Shown piece by piece: positions 1-11,905 of a stretch of DNA of 64,000 nucleotides. Within the stretch, counting starts at the first letter, position 1. The number at the start of each line of letters is the position of its first letter. The notes beneath the pieces were generated by a model, which worked only from the letters and a program-made list of their open reading frames with translations, did no database searches and was not told where the DNA came from. Made by a program: the position numbers and the translations under genes. The DNA is from Tamarix chinensis (lineage: Eukaryota > Streptophyta > Magnoliopsida > Caryophyllales > Tamaricaceae), in contig CM060180.1 in the NCBI GenBank assembly GCA_030549775.1, positions 82,801,672 through 82,865,671 on the forward strand, in the 5' to 3' direction.

Positions 1-336
1 TAGGATTTTAAAAAGGTTTTCTATAAATTCTATTTTAATTAACAAAACACCCTAATTTTCTCCAATCAAATTATTTATAAAATTATTATTAATTTGAAAC
101 TATTTCCTCCTTCTTATTTTAAATAAAATAATTTATTTAATTAATTTCTAAAATAAAATGCTTAATTAGCTAAAATACCTAAACTCTCTCTTAATAAAAA
201 TACTTATAAATTTCTTCTTCATTTGACCTAATTAATGCCCTTTTATTTTAATAAAACTAATTTATTTAAATAATTTTTTCTAATAAAATATTATTTAAAT
301 ATAATTTATAAAATTAGAAATTTTTGGGGCATTTCA
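1..336 (-). mobile_element. Tail of a minus-oriented Ty3/gypsy LTR
   Basis: AT-rich sequence ending in TTTTTGGGGCATTTCA. Its reverse complement starts TGAAATGCCCC, the same kind of LTR start as the well-bounded solo LTR at 45906-50255 (TGAAATACCCC). Immediately to the right the sequence becomes decayed gypsy polymerase, so this LTR appears to have inserted into that older element. The other end lies outside the window, so it cannot be told whether it is a solo LTR or part of a full element, and no target-site duplication can be checked. Confidence 0.55.
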
Positions 337-714
337 GATTAATTGCAGTGAGGATGAGGGTGTTTGATATGCCTTATTAGTAAAAGAATCTCAAATTAGG
401 GAGAACAATTCTAAGAACTCAAACCTTAATTGATTACTTATTGAATATAATGATTTATTTGCTAATTAATTACCTTATGAACTAACACCTATTAGAGGCA
501 TATTATATGTTATATATCTAACTATTGGAACACCTCTACCTAATAGACTTGCTTATACATGTAATCCACAAGAAGCTAGGGAATTACAAAGATAAATAGA
601 AGAACTAATAAATAAAGGTTATGTGAAGAAATTATTAGTCTTTTTTGAGTACCTTCCTTACTAGTCCCTGTGAAAGATGGTATTTGGCATATTAATGCAA
701 GAACATCTATGGAT
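337..714 (+). pseudogene. Fragment of CRM-like gypsy polyprotein (PR-RT linker and RT N-terminus)
   Basis: This stretch matches the PR-RT linker and start of reverse transcriptase in the fuller copy at 14110-14560. Shared text includes the 'SIRENNS..NLTRLL.EYND.F' linker, the 'PLPNR.AY.CN..EA.EL' segment and a 'KGYV' motif. Several in-frame stops show it is dead. The RT sequence ends near 700 and runs straight into an LTR of the same family, so the RT core, RNase H and integrase are missing. It is probably the 3' end of an internally deleted copy. The family assignment follows from the similarity to 10872-17838. Confidence 0.6.
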
Positions 715-1540
715 TATCATAATGAATCTAAGGATTATCATGATAATGAGGATTTTGCATTCTTAATAATAGAGCCTATTATAATATGTATCTTTAATGA
801 TAATATAACTTTGACTAATCATAGCAAGTATATTTGAAGTGAATTTTGTAGGTATGTAAAATAATTATAAGGAGAAGAATCAAGATGTCAACTTGTTTAA
901 GCTTCCTTCTTATGTTATAGGTTATTATAAGTCAAATTAGCTATTATGCATGGAAGTCAATTTTCAAGTAAAAGAAGACCTAATTATCATTCTGAGGTAA
1001 ATTAGGGCTTTTGTTAGTTGTTTCCATTTAATAATTAGCTATGTTTGCTTTTAATAATATGTAGTTTGATTCATGTATTACATTGGCTAGTAATATGTTG
1101 CCATTAGAGGTTAGTGTGCTAATTAGTCATGTGTGCATTAGTTTGGATGTCTTAGTGTGCTACTTCTCAAACTTGTCACTACCTATATAAGGTATGACAC
1201 AGAACCTTTGTAATATGAGAAGAAGAATAGTAGAATATTAAATCTAATAACAAGTATACTACTTGGTTATCTTTATCTATTTTGAGTGAAAATTTTCTTC
1301 CTAAGACTATTTGGAGTAATCTTAGCTAGAGCCCTATGAATATGTTATTGGAGAAACATTTAAAGATATCTTCATTTCAAACTATTGTTGAATCTTACTT
1401 GAAGACTCATATCCTTCTTTAATTTCTAGTTGAATCATTCTTGAATATTCTAATCCTTCTCCATAATCTTCAACCTAGAGATCCTATCCTTTAATATAAC
1501 CTTCAAATCTCTTCTTTTTCTAAGAATATTCACATCATTT
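715..1540 (+). mobile_element. LTR of CRM-like Ty3/gypsy family, copy A
   Basis: This is collinear with the LTRs at 10872-11695 and 17022-17838. Shared landmarks are the 'AGGAGAAGA..CAAGATGTCAAC' segment near 875, the 'TTAGTGTGCTA' segment, the 'CTACCTATATAAGG' box, and 'GAGTGAATATT..CTTGGAGTAATCTTAG'. It is followed at about 1544 by a primer-binding-site-like sequence complementary to initiator tRNA-Met (TATCAAATCTAGGTTGG, decayed). The start is approximate because it abuts pol directly. It serves as the 5' LTR of the fragment to its right and may also be the 3' LTR of the fragment to its left. Confidence 0.7.
1184..1192 (+). promoter_or_regulatory. LTR TATA box (copy A)
   Basis: TATATAAGG in the CRM-like LTR. 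It is conserved at the same place in the 3' LTR of the second copy (17498-17506), as expected for an LTR core promoter. Activity is inferred only. Confidence 0.5.
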
Positions 1541-4500
1541 TTTATATCAAATCTAGGTTGGTTGCTTTCATCATTCGAATAGCCAACATAATCTTCATCT
1601 TCCCTTCATTGCAATTCATACATGTAAGAACATGGAACGTAGCTAAACAAACCTCGAGTATATCTTCAAAGTTCTCTTTGTATCTTTAACCTTAAAAGTT
1701 GAATCTTCTTGATCCCTCATGTTCTCTTCCTCAATTTCACCGAACATCCTTTATATATAAAAAATCAAATTCATCCTCCTTTCGTCTATCTTTAATTTGA
1801 AGATTTGGCCTACTTGATTCTTCCTTTTATTTTCCACGTATAGTCGAAATCCAAAGCCTATCTTCAAGAGTCATTCATGTGGTCTTGAGTTTCTTGATTC
1901 AAGTAAGAAGAAACTTCAATTCTTTTAACAATACTCGAACATTATTTTGATGTTCTTTATCCTTTTCTATTCTTAACATCTGTTCACTCACTAATAGAAG
2001 ACTTGAACCATTCATAAGATTCTATTCAACTTCTTCAAGATCATTCTTGATTCTTTCCTATGTGTGTTCGGTCATCTCCTCTATCAAGAACTATTCATTA
2101 TGCACTAAGAAATGTTGGCAATCCTCTCAACCAATTCCCTTTTATTCCTACTTCAAAGTTTCAACCAAAAAGTTTTTAGGATCCTTAAAGCTCCATCAAG
2201 AAGCCATCAAGAACCAACTTCAAGCCATAATTGCATCTTCACTAAAATTAATTTCAGCTAGTGTAATAACAATGGGTGAATGAAGTATCTATAAAGCATA
2301 TGTTCAACACTCTTCAATAACTTACAGCAAGTGTGCATGCTAAATTCAACAACTCTCCTCCATTCAAAACAAACTTCAAAGATGAGAGACGAGAGTAGTT
2401 GACCAAGATACTATTCAACATATACACAACACCATGGAAGCCACCAATGATCGAGTAGAGGGCATGGGGAGAATATTAGTACAAGCAAGAGGAGGCCACA
2501 TCAACAACCAAATAGAGTATGAAGAAAGGATGAACGAGAATGACTCTAATGATTTCATCCATAATTGACGAACCTATATAAATTACCAATAAAGTTATAA
2601 TCATATTGAAGACAAAGGTATTAAGGTCAACCTCCCTAATTTTTATGGTGATTTATATGTTGAATTAATTTTTAAATGGCTTCCTGAAATACAATCTAAA
2701 TTTGAATTTAGAGAGTATTATGATGAAATCTCAAATTAAAAAGGTTTGTTCGGTTTTGGTATAACAATCTTAAGAGGACTCGTGAAAGAAAAGAAAAGAG
2801 TGAAATCAAGTCATGGAATAAATTATTTAAAAAATTAAAGAAAAAATTTGTTCCTAAATAATATGAACAAGAAATGTATATTAAATGGATTACTCTTAGG
2901 CAGGTACTACTCGGTGTAGAAGAATACATAAGGGAATTTGAAAGACTAGCACTATTGTCTGACATGTAAGAAAGAAAATAACAAAGATGTGATGGATACT
3001 TAGGTGGCCTTAATAACTTGATTAGAGAAAAAGTTGAAATGTTTTCTTATGATTCTCTTGATGATTTGACTAAGCTATCTTAAAATGTGAAATAAAAGCT
3101 AAGTCTACCAAGGCCTATGCTAAAACAAATGCTTGGAATTTCCTTCAACCAAAAACTATTCATATGTATCTAACTTTAAAATATGGGACATATGTATCTT
3201 CAACTAATGATAAGAAACTCAACCCTAACTGAGATGAAAAGGGTAAAAATAGGTAAATGAGGTTTCTAATAAGCAATGTTTTGAATGTAAAGTATATGGT
3301 CATTTTCCTATAGAATATCCTAACTAAAGAGTTTTAACCTTAAATGAAATAGCAAGTATGAAATAATGTGATGATCAAGATGACCTCGAGACTGAATCTA
3401 ATGATGATACCTTGATTATGTATAAATAGTATGGTGATCCATGTTTTTTACTTCAAAGGGTATTACAAATACAACCTAATAATCCAACTACACAAAGGGC
3501 CAAAATTTTAAAAACTAAGTATAGAATTGGTGATAAGGTTTGTAGAGTCATCATAGACAATGGTTCATGTACTAATGTTGCTAGTGAAATGATGGTTAAG
3601 CAATTTTTTTAGTGACTAATAATCATCCTAAACCATATTCATTACAATAGCTTTATAAGGACAAATGTGCTAAATCAGATAAGCAAACCCTAATTACTTT
3701 TCATATTAGTGACTATCATGATGAAGTATTATGTGATATATTACCTATAGATCTTGTGGTATTTTTCTAGGAAGACCATAGTAATATGATAGAAATTAAA
3801 TTCATGATGATGTGACTAATGAATATATTATTCTTAAAGGTAAAAGAAACATAAATTGAAACGATAGTAATGTGATCATATGCAACTTCTTGAGACTAAG
3901 AATAGTTTATTCTTATATGAAAAAGATAAGATTAATTACATTGAGAATGAAGATGTTTGCTATGATTTAGTAGTAATAAAATCTCAATTTATGGATAACA
4001 ATTCTAATAATTAAAATCTTACTAGATTACTTAAGGAATATAATGATGTATTTCCTAATAACTTACCTCCTAGACTATCACCTATTAGAAGTATAGAGCA
4101 TGCTATAGATTTTAATTCCTAGAATACCTTTTACCTAATAAACCTACTTATAAATATAATCTAGAAGAAGATAAAGAATTACAAAGATAAATACAAGAAC
4201 TAGGAGATAAAGGTTATGTGAAAGAAAGTATGAGTCCTTATTATGAAACTACTGTGTTAATTCCTAATTTTGACCTACTTTTTGAAGTAACTTATGATGC
4301 TAGCGGGTTAGGTATAAGAGGAGTTCTCTCGCAAGAAAAAAAACCTAGTGCATAATGTAGTAAAAAATTAAATGGACCTAACTTAAACTATTCAACATAT
4401 GAAAATGAATTCTTAGTCATCATACGGAGTTTAAAGACATGGAGTCATTATTTGAGGTCTATATCCTTTGTACTACATTTTAATAATGAGAGTTTGAAAT

Positions 4501-4600
4501 ATTTGCATGGTCAAAATAAAATTAGTTCTGATGGTGAACTAGAAAGTTTACATGGTAATTATAAAATATTGACCTAATGGTGAATAAAAAAATTTACAAG
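1541..4600 (+). pseudogene. Decayed gag-pol of CRM-like gypsy element, copy A, internally deleted
   Basis: A primer-binding site remnant near 1544 is followed by gag remains. A CCHC zinc knuckle at about 3274-3320 reads CFECKVYGHFPIEY, with the last cysteine replaced by tyrosine. A protease active-site region near 3540 reads VIIDNGSCTN. The start of RT lies around 4010-4250, and an RNase H region around 4255-4600 reads 'TYDASGLGIRGVLSQE..'. The RT core, including the YxDD motif, is absent: the RT N-terminus jumps into RNase H near 4255. Many stops and frameshifts are present. No integrase or 3' LTR follows, so the element is truncated near 4600. Confidence 0.65.
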
Positions 4601-6879
4601 GTAATTAAAAAAAAAGTACAAAAAATATTCCTAAAAAAATCCATTTCTTTCTATTTACTCATTGCTAAATTAAATTAAATTTTTAGGAATTTTTAACACA
4701 CATTTGATATGATATTTTAGCTTACATACCTTAATTATATATTTTGTATATAAAATTCAAAAGGGATAGAAAATACAAATAAAATCAAACCAAATTTTCT
4801 ATATTCACATTTCAACCCAATTAGGGCCCAAATAAAATTTAAAAGAATATCTGTCAATGTGTAACTGAAAAGCTTGTAGATATAAATAATATTTTATAAG
4901 CAAAGTGTATATGTGTGTAAAATTACAATTGCTACAGAATCACGTAAAATGATCTTGAAGACATAAAATATCCTATAATCATTTGTGTAATTAATTACAC
5001 AAATAATAACCCAATTTCATATTACAATATTGTATACATAATTACATGTAATTATGGCTAGTTAGGAGCAAGATATTATAATATTGCCCCTAAGTAGAAG
5101 CTTAACATATTACACATATAAGACCCTAGCATGTGTTTCTAACATATTATAACTTTCATGCTAATTCCACATAATAATTTAATACATGAACCGTGGTATA
5201 TATAAACTTACCTTTTGACCCGTATAATATACAAATAAATAATCATCTAAGAATAATTTTAATTATGCTAAAAAAAACCCCCCAACATATTATATGTTAA
5301 AATCTGTCTAAAATGTGTAAGGAGTGTACTAAATTCCTTATCGTGAAAAGAAAGACACATAAAGGAAAAAGGTCCAAATCAAACCCTAACCCTAGACAGT
5401 CATAATATTTTTAGCAGCAATTTATACATCCTTAGATTTTAAATGATATCAAAAGATACATGATAATTAATTTATAATATACTAACATGCATCATTTTAA
5501 AGATAATAATTTTAATCATAAAAAACATAATATTGCATGCTTTTATTTTCTAACCAAAAAACATGAAAATTGACATAACATAAGCCTAGCATGATTTTGT
5601 TCTAAATAACCTAACATTCTTACAATCAAATTCTACCATCTATAGAGTAACTAGATTTACCTACAGGCTACACAAAATGCACCATAAAAATACATATTTG
5701 GAGGCCAACTCAAGTAATATTGGGATCACCTAATCCCAACAATACCCAACACCTATATTAGCTATAAAGTGACACAAATAATTATTAGCATGAATCAAAT
5801 ATTTTGAAGCATAGGAAAATAGGGAATCTAAGCTAAGGCTAGAATAAACAAGGGCTAGCAAGCCAAGCTCCTCAACATGAAGATTTCATGCAAGGAATGT
5901 ATTGGCTAGTGATTACATTCATTCTCTAGAATACTGGGTCGCCTTCGTCAATTCTTCATGTAAAAACAAATTGAGCTCACAACTAACTCATAGAGCAGAG
6001 GGAACACAATGTGAGGTGCGCATGCAGAAGGGAAAGGTGTACATTGCCACCTCATGCTAATGCATGGTGATGGTGAAAAAGTTTATGGAAGGTAGTTGCT
6101 CCACCGAGAAGGGTTGGGTTGGATCTCCTTATTGCAAAAGGGAAAACATTAGTAGGAGGTAGATGTTGGATTGGTACTCAATTTGAAACCTACATAAAGA
6201 GAGGGGTGGGGGTTGGTGAGTTGCATTGGATTTACACAATGTAAAAAGGAAATAATGTACAGTTGGAAGTGCAAGGGACAACAATGGTAACCAAATAGGA
6301 AGGTAAAGAGGGGCAGATTGGGGTTGTTACGGTTAATGACATAATAGAAACAATGGAGGAAGGAGGTTAATAGGTTGGGGCATGGTACATTCATGTTGGT
6401 TGCATGTGAAAAACATGGCATGTCTAGTATATTACATGGTAGGGGCGTAGGTTTGGTCTATTTGGATAAAAAAGCAATAGTTCAAAGGGAAGGAAAAGGA
6501 AAAGAAATCAGTGTGCATAGCTTGGGTAATGTAGAGTTTAACATAGTTGAGGTTTGGTAGGGGTGCAGCTGGTACGAGTTTGGTCACGGTTTGAACTAAG
6601 GAGGAGAAAATATAACACAAGAGAAGGGGAAAAATAATTAAATTAATAAATTGGGTAGAGTTTAAGGGCTAACTAAGAATATTAAGGCCAAGAAAAGTTA
6701 AGAGATTAAGCTTTTAAAATTCTACAAATTTTAATCTAGCTAGATTTATAATCTAATCACATATTACTAACACGTAAATAATAATATATCTAATCATATA
6801 ATATCCTATGAAATTATTTCAATTAGCTCTACATAATTACCAATTTTATAAGTAGGGTTTATAAATTTAGGTGTTGACA
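4601..6879 (-). other. AT-rich remnant, possibly a minus-oriented LTR ending at 6879
   Basis: No convincing gene is seen. Base composition runs from AT-rich (4600-5900) to more G-rich (5940-6620) to AT-rich (6640-6879), the same order as in the solo LTR at 45906-50255. The right edge reads TTTAGGTGTTGACA; its reverse complement TGTCAACACCTAAA looks like a gypsy LTR start. A matching left end and a target-site duplication were not found, so this is a weak suggestion. Short overlapping reading frames at 6149-6620 lie on both strands in the G-rich part and look like composition artefacts. Confidence 0.3.
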
Positions 6880-8271
6880 AAAAAGGTATTATAACCTTAG
6901 TGTCCTTGGGTTGATAGTAGGCACAATATTTTATTAACTTTGTGTGTAGGTACTATAAATTACCTTAGAGTCTCCATATTGATATGGTTTCTCCTCAAGT
7001 AATTAAAATGGAGGTAATTTTGTTAGTTATTAGAATTAAATAAGATTGGTGGGTCGGTAGCTACCTTTGCAACCTACTTATGGTCGGTAGTTGGATTTGT
7101 ACCCTTCATGTAATAGGCAACTGCATTTGTTACTTACATGTGGTTGATAGTTACCTTTGTACCCTACTTGTGGTCAGTATTTGCCTTTGTTTACTACCTA
7201 ATAGTTGTCTCTATGCCCTACTTATGCTCGATAGTTGCCTTTGTGTCCTACTTTTTTTTTATTTTGAAATTCATCAGTATGGTTGGATGAGATTTAAATT
7301 GTGATGTGATGTGATAATATGGAAAATGATTAATTATGGTTTGGTGTCTCCCTTTATAGAACATATTAGTATGGTTTAGTTTGTGATTTGATTAAATATA
7401 ATGATATGATAAGAATGTTCCTTGATAATATATATATTATGGAATGGTTTTTGCATCTTATTATCACAAATATGATTCTATGTGTTTATGCCATATTTCA
7501 CTTGTGATACCTTCTATGGGTTCCATGCAATGTTTTTGTGATTAGTATTGTGTAGTGGATTGCTCAATATTGTTGTACTATGGGTTTCATTTTATAACCC
7601 CCTACATATTTAATGGATAGTTGTGAATTTGCATGATCTCTTGTGACTTCCTCTTGTTGGCTATTATTTTAGGGTTTCAAAGTTAAGATTATTCGGTGTC
7701 CACTCTATCATCTTTTGAACTGGATATTCTTTAGACTCTTATGCCCCTTTTTTATTTCTTTTCATTTGACTTTAGTAACCATTGTCCAATCTTGTTATGT
7801 TAGAATAATGCTAATCTGTAACATAATTATTTTTATGCTTCTTATCATTGTTATTTATAATTAAAGTGGAGTAACATCTTAGCCTTACCACTTGATATGA
7901 GAATGGTAGAACCAAATTTATATTAAATGTGGCAACATCCTATATTTTTAATGATTTAACTTTCTCAATTAACTTTTTTAAATAAAATTTTTTAGTGTTA
8001 AAAATAGGGTAGTTTCTTTAAATATTGGTCAAAAGAGGAAATAAATCTCATTAAAATATTGAAAATATAATAGATAAATAAAGTTATAAGGTGAATAAGT
8101 AAATTAATAACACTTAAAATGTCAAAAATAAAAGAAAACAATTGAGTAGGAATCATATATTGGTGTCACACAAATTCTAACATATAAGTGATAACACTAT
8201 GCACACGGTATGGTTTGCTAACATCATGATGAAGTAAACATTTTTTTTAAATTAAAATATCTTTTAGTAGG
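6880..8271. other. Non-coding stretch, LTR-like debris with tandem repeat
   Basis: No gene is seen. The part from about 7040 to 8010 has the texture of the plus-oriented gypsy LTR 3' halves seen elsewhere in the window: tandem modules, then 'CTATGGGTT..CTC', then a pyrimidine-rich stretch. Identity is too low to claim by eye. The remainder is AT-rich. Confidence 0.3.
7046..7251. repeat. Degenerate ~30-bp tandem repeat
   Basis: About seven diverged units of roughly 30 bp built around 'GGTCGGTAGTTGCCTTTGTACCCTACTTG'-like text. Each keeps the 'TAGTT.CCTTTGT.CCCTACTT' core with drift. The short plus-strand reading frame across it is a consequence of the repeat. Confidence 0.55.
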
Positions 8272-10871
8272 TGTAACACCCTAAAATTTATAATCAAATT
8301 TTTTAAAATGTAAAACTAAACATAAAATAGTTGGGTATTACCCCCATACCTAATATAAGTCTGATTTACCATATAATTTTTGTACAAAAAATAAGGCAAA
8401 ATGTTACAACAGATTAAATAAGAGAGTGAGAATAAAAGGAATTCCATAAAATAAGGACAATGTTTGGAGATAAACTTAAGTACAATGTTAATCAAAATAC
8501 AACAAAAAGGAACCCATTGAACTAAGAGTTTATAAGGTATCCGAACAAAAATTCTAACTACTCGATATCCTACACTCTACGTCCATAACCTAAAAATAAG
8601 TTACTCATACATAGAAAGAACATTAAAGTTAGCAAAGTTTGTGAGATGGGAATCAAATACCTACATGTCAACAATAAGGTCACCTACTCCTAGGAATAAA
8701 TAGTATCCATGAAAATGATGCTAAATACTTATATATTAAGTAGGGTAACAAATATATGTCATTAGAGTAAAGCATGTGTAGCATAATATCACTTTATAAT
8801 AAAATTCACAAGCACGCTACTTATGATTTAAAATCACCTAATATGCACTCATATTAAATATCTATAATTAGGTGATCAAAAAAACCATCTCATTAACACA
8901 TTGAGGCTAAGGAACCTCTAGTAGCAGAACTCTCTCCTTTCTCCCATAGATGGGAGAAAAATAGTCAACATCACTAATACTCTTATATATAGGGTTAAAC
9001 ACATCTTTTCCACTAGTAAACATCTAATCCTTAAATATACATAACTTATATAAGTGAATGGATTGGTCAAATATAGTAGACCAAGTTCATTTGGTTCTAT
9101 TAAGGCTTGTCAATTAATTTTAGTAATTCTAAAGTACCTAATCCTAACTTATGTATTATTCCACTTTAAGTATTAATGTCATATTACTATACTAACCAAC
9201 AATTAGCATATAACAAATTTATTTCTTGAGTTACTTAATTCAATGTACTTCCACTTTTATTATCATTGGCTTAATATGAGATAATTTATTTATCATGATT
9301 CCCTATTATTATGAAATTATTCCAACATTAGAAAACATCTAAGACTTAGAGTATCACTAATAACATGTGGAACATGTTAATAAAGGCAAGACATAAGAAT
9401 AATTATTAATTACATAGAGGAATCTTTCATGAGGTAAAAGACTATAATACATTCATAAACCTTAATTTCATAAGTACACTACAACTTTATCCATAAGGAC
9501 TTCTAACGTACCAAATTTAACACTCAACACTAAAATATTATTAAAATCATTATAGTTAAAAATTACAAGTTAAGTCCAAATTTTCACACATAAGATATCA
9601 TTACTTCCCTTTTGGTTACTATTCCCAATTTAACACTTTATCATAAAATCATATTTTATGTTATTTATAATTTATCAAGATCATTTGCAAATCCTGATAA
9701 TCATATTTTGATCCATATAACACTTATAAAGCACAAAAATTTCAAATTTAACCAAAATGATCAAAATGTCCTTAGTTCACCTAAACATCTCAATTTTTAT
9801 TATTTTCATAAATAAATTCATAAACATCTAAAATTTAACATATTTTATAACAAATTTATTGTAAAAACCTCAATACACAAAAAATATTTTTTTTCTTCAA
9901 AAAAGTCACAAAAGAGACCACTTTACTAGCCGAGATTCTCCTAAAATTCATAATATTCTAAAAGTCTCCAAATCTTAGCAATTGTACAAATAATAACATT
10001 TAATTTTTAAAAAAAAAATTAAAACAAACCACAACACTACAAAGCCACGTGTCTGAGACCGTTACAAGACATAAAACCCCCAAATGTTGATATTCCAACA
10101 TAATACACCAATCACCATACTTAGATATAATTTAATCTACTCACCCTAAGCCTTAAAAATACAACACAATATATTATCATGTATAGGATTTTATGGCAAA
10201 GCCTGACATGTAATAAAATAGAAATTTCATATAAAATCACAAAACTCATGAAATCACAAATTTACCAATTAATACATAGATATAAATTTAAAATAAAGCC
10301 AACCAAAATTTCTTGCATAAAATACAAAAATCATACAAATCAACATGTATACATAAATAATCCCTAATATATATATATACACACACTCCTTACTAAAGCT
10401 ACTCTAATCACTTAGCACAAAATACTCCTAGACTCATTATTACACCCTTTGATCGCCTAAAATAATGAAAACAAAAATTAGATCTAGAAAATGACAATGG
10501 TTTGGAGAAACATAAAGGATTAAAAGATGTGAGCTTAACCCTTAGAATTTAAGAAATAAACGTAGGAAATCTTCACCAATCTATAACCTTAACTCTCTCT
10601 TGCATAAAGACAAATTTTAAAAAGATAAACTTAAGATTTTAGAAGTAATAAAATGAATAAGGAGAGGAGAGAGGCTTGATATTAAGGTAAAAAAAATAAG
10701 AACAAACACAACAAAAAACAATAAGAGAGGAGAGAGCAAAGTTGAAGTATAGAAATTTTGGTCAAGTTTAGAATGAACAACCATAGAGCACCACCCTTTA
10801 TGGATATTGAAAATGGATAGGAAAGAGGGAGAGAAATCAGATGAGATGTTGTTTGCAAGCAAGAGGAGTGA
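8272..10871 (-). mobile_element. Gypsy LTR, left part, minus orientation (interrupted)
   Basis: It starts TGTAACACCCTAAAATTT, the same terminus style as the solo LTR at 45906 (TGTAACACCCCC). A second echo of that LTR is '..GGGTATTACCCCCATACCTAATA' near 8332, which parallels 'GGGGGTATTACCGCCACACTTAGTA' in the solo LTR. A purine-rich stretch follows at 10650-10860, again as in the solo LTR. The sequence is broken at 10871 by the CRM-like element and appears to resume at 17839. No clear outer target-site duplication was found, so the decay may be old. Confidence 0.5.
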
Positions 10872-11695
10872 TGATGATACATAAGCATCAAAGGATTCTC
10901 AAGATGATGAAGATTTGATATACTTAGTTTTGAAGCCTATTACATTATTTTTCTTTGATGATAATAGTAATAATGTGAATAGCCTTAACAAGTGCACTTT
11001 GAATAATTCTTTGAAGTATGTAACATATTTGCAAGGAGAAGATTAATGCACTTCAAGATGTCAACATATCTAAGATTTCATATATTATAAGCTATTATAA
11101 GTCAAATGAAGCCATTATGCTTGGAAGTCAAACTAACACCTCAAGGATACCTAGTTATCATTTTTATGTAAATTAGGACTCTTATTAGTTATTTCCATGT
11201 AATAATTAGCTATATTTGTTTGTAATAGTTTTTTATTTGATTCATATATTATATAGATTAGTATGATGTTGTTATTAATAGTTAGTGTGCTAGTTAGCAA
11301 TGCTTATATTACTTTGGCTACCTTAGTATGCTACTTAGAAAAATGTGACTACCTATACAAGGCACAAGTTGACACCTTGTAACATAGAATGTCAAGAATA
11401 TTGAAATATAATAAAAGTGACATAATTAACTATGTTTCTCTTTTGTGAGTGAATATTACTATGATTACTTGGAGTAATCTTAGATAGGACAAATTGAATG
11501 TCTTCTTGGAGAAACATTCAAAGTTAAACTTCCTATTGAATTCTTCCTTGAATCTTGCTTAAAGATTCATAGCATTCGTTTAACATTTCTTGAATCTTTC
11601 CTGAAGATTCACATTCTTCTTCTTCATCTTCAAACCACCAAACCTAACCTCTTATAAACTTAGAATTGGCAACACTTTGAGGAAGAACTCATGCC
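10872..11695 (+). repeat. 5' LTR of CRM-like copy B
   Basis: It aligns along its length with 17022-17838. Shared text includes 'GATTCTCAAGAT.ATGAAGATTTGATATACTTAG' (with drift), 'CAAGGAGAAGATTAAT', 'GACACCTTGTAACATAGAATGTC' and 'ACTTGGAGTAAT'. Its end is set by the primer-binding site at 11701. The exact terminal dinucleotides are blurred by mutation. Confidence 0.75.
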
Positions 11696-11700
11696 ATATT

Positions 11701-11717
11701 TGGTATCAAAGCGAGGT
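11701..11717 (+). promoter_or_regulatory. Primer-binding site, tRNA-iMet type
   Basis: TGGTATCAAAGCGAGGT lies directly after the 5' LTR. It differs only slightly from TGGTATCAGAGCC, the sequence complementary to the 3' end of plant initiator tRNA-Met used by many Ty3/gypsy elements. Confidence 0.75.
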
Positions 11718-11905
11718 TGGCTTTTTCTGCTATTAAATTGCTGACCTTTTCCATCGATCTTCCTATTCCTTTCTCTAATACATGCAATGTTAAGAAGTCC
11801 CATGTGGGTAGCCATCTTCAAATAATTTTTTTAAAATCTACAATCCTTCAAGTTAAATAAGTGTGATCCTTCAATGTTTCCCCTCAAGCTGCACCGAATA
11901 TATGC

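Noticed and set aside
6149..6620. Three short overlapping frames as possible small proteins
   Set aside because: They overlap on opposite strands, have no motif and follow local G-rich composition.
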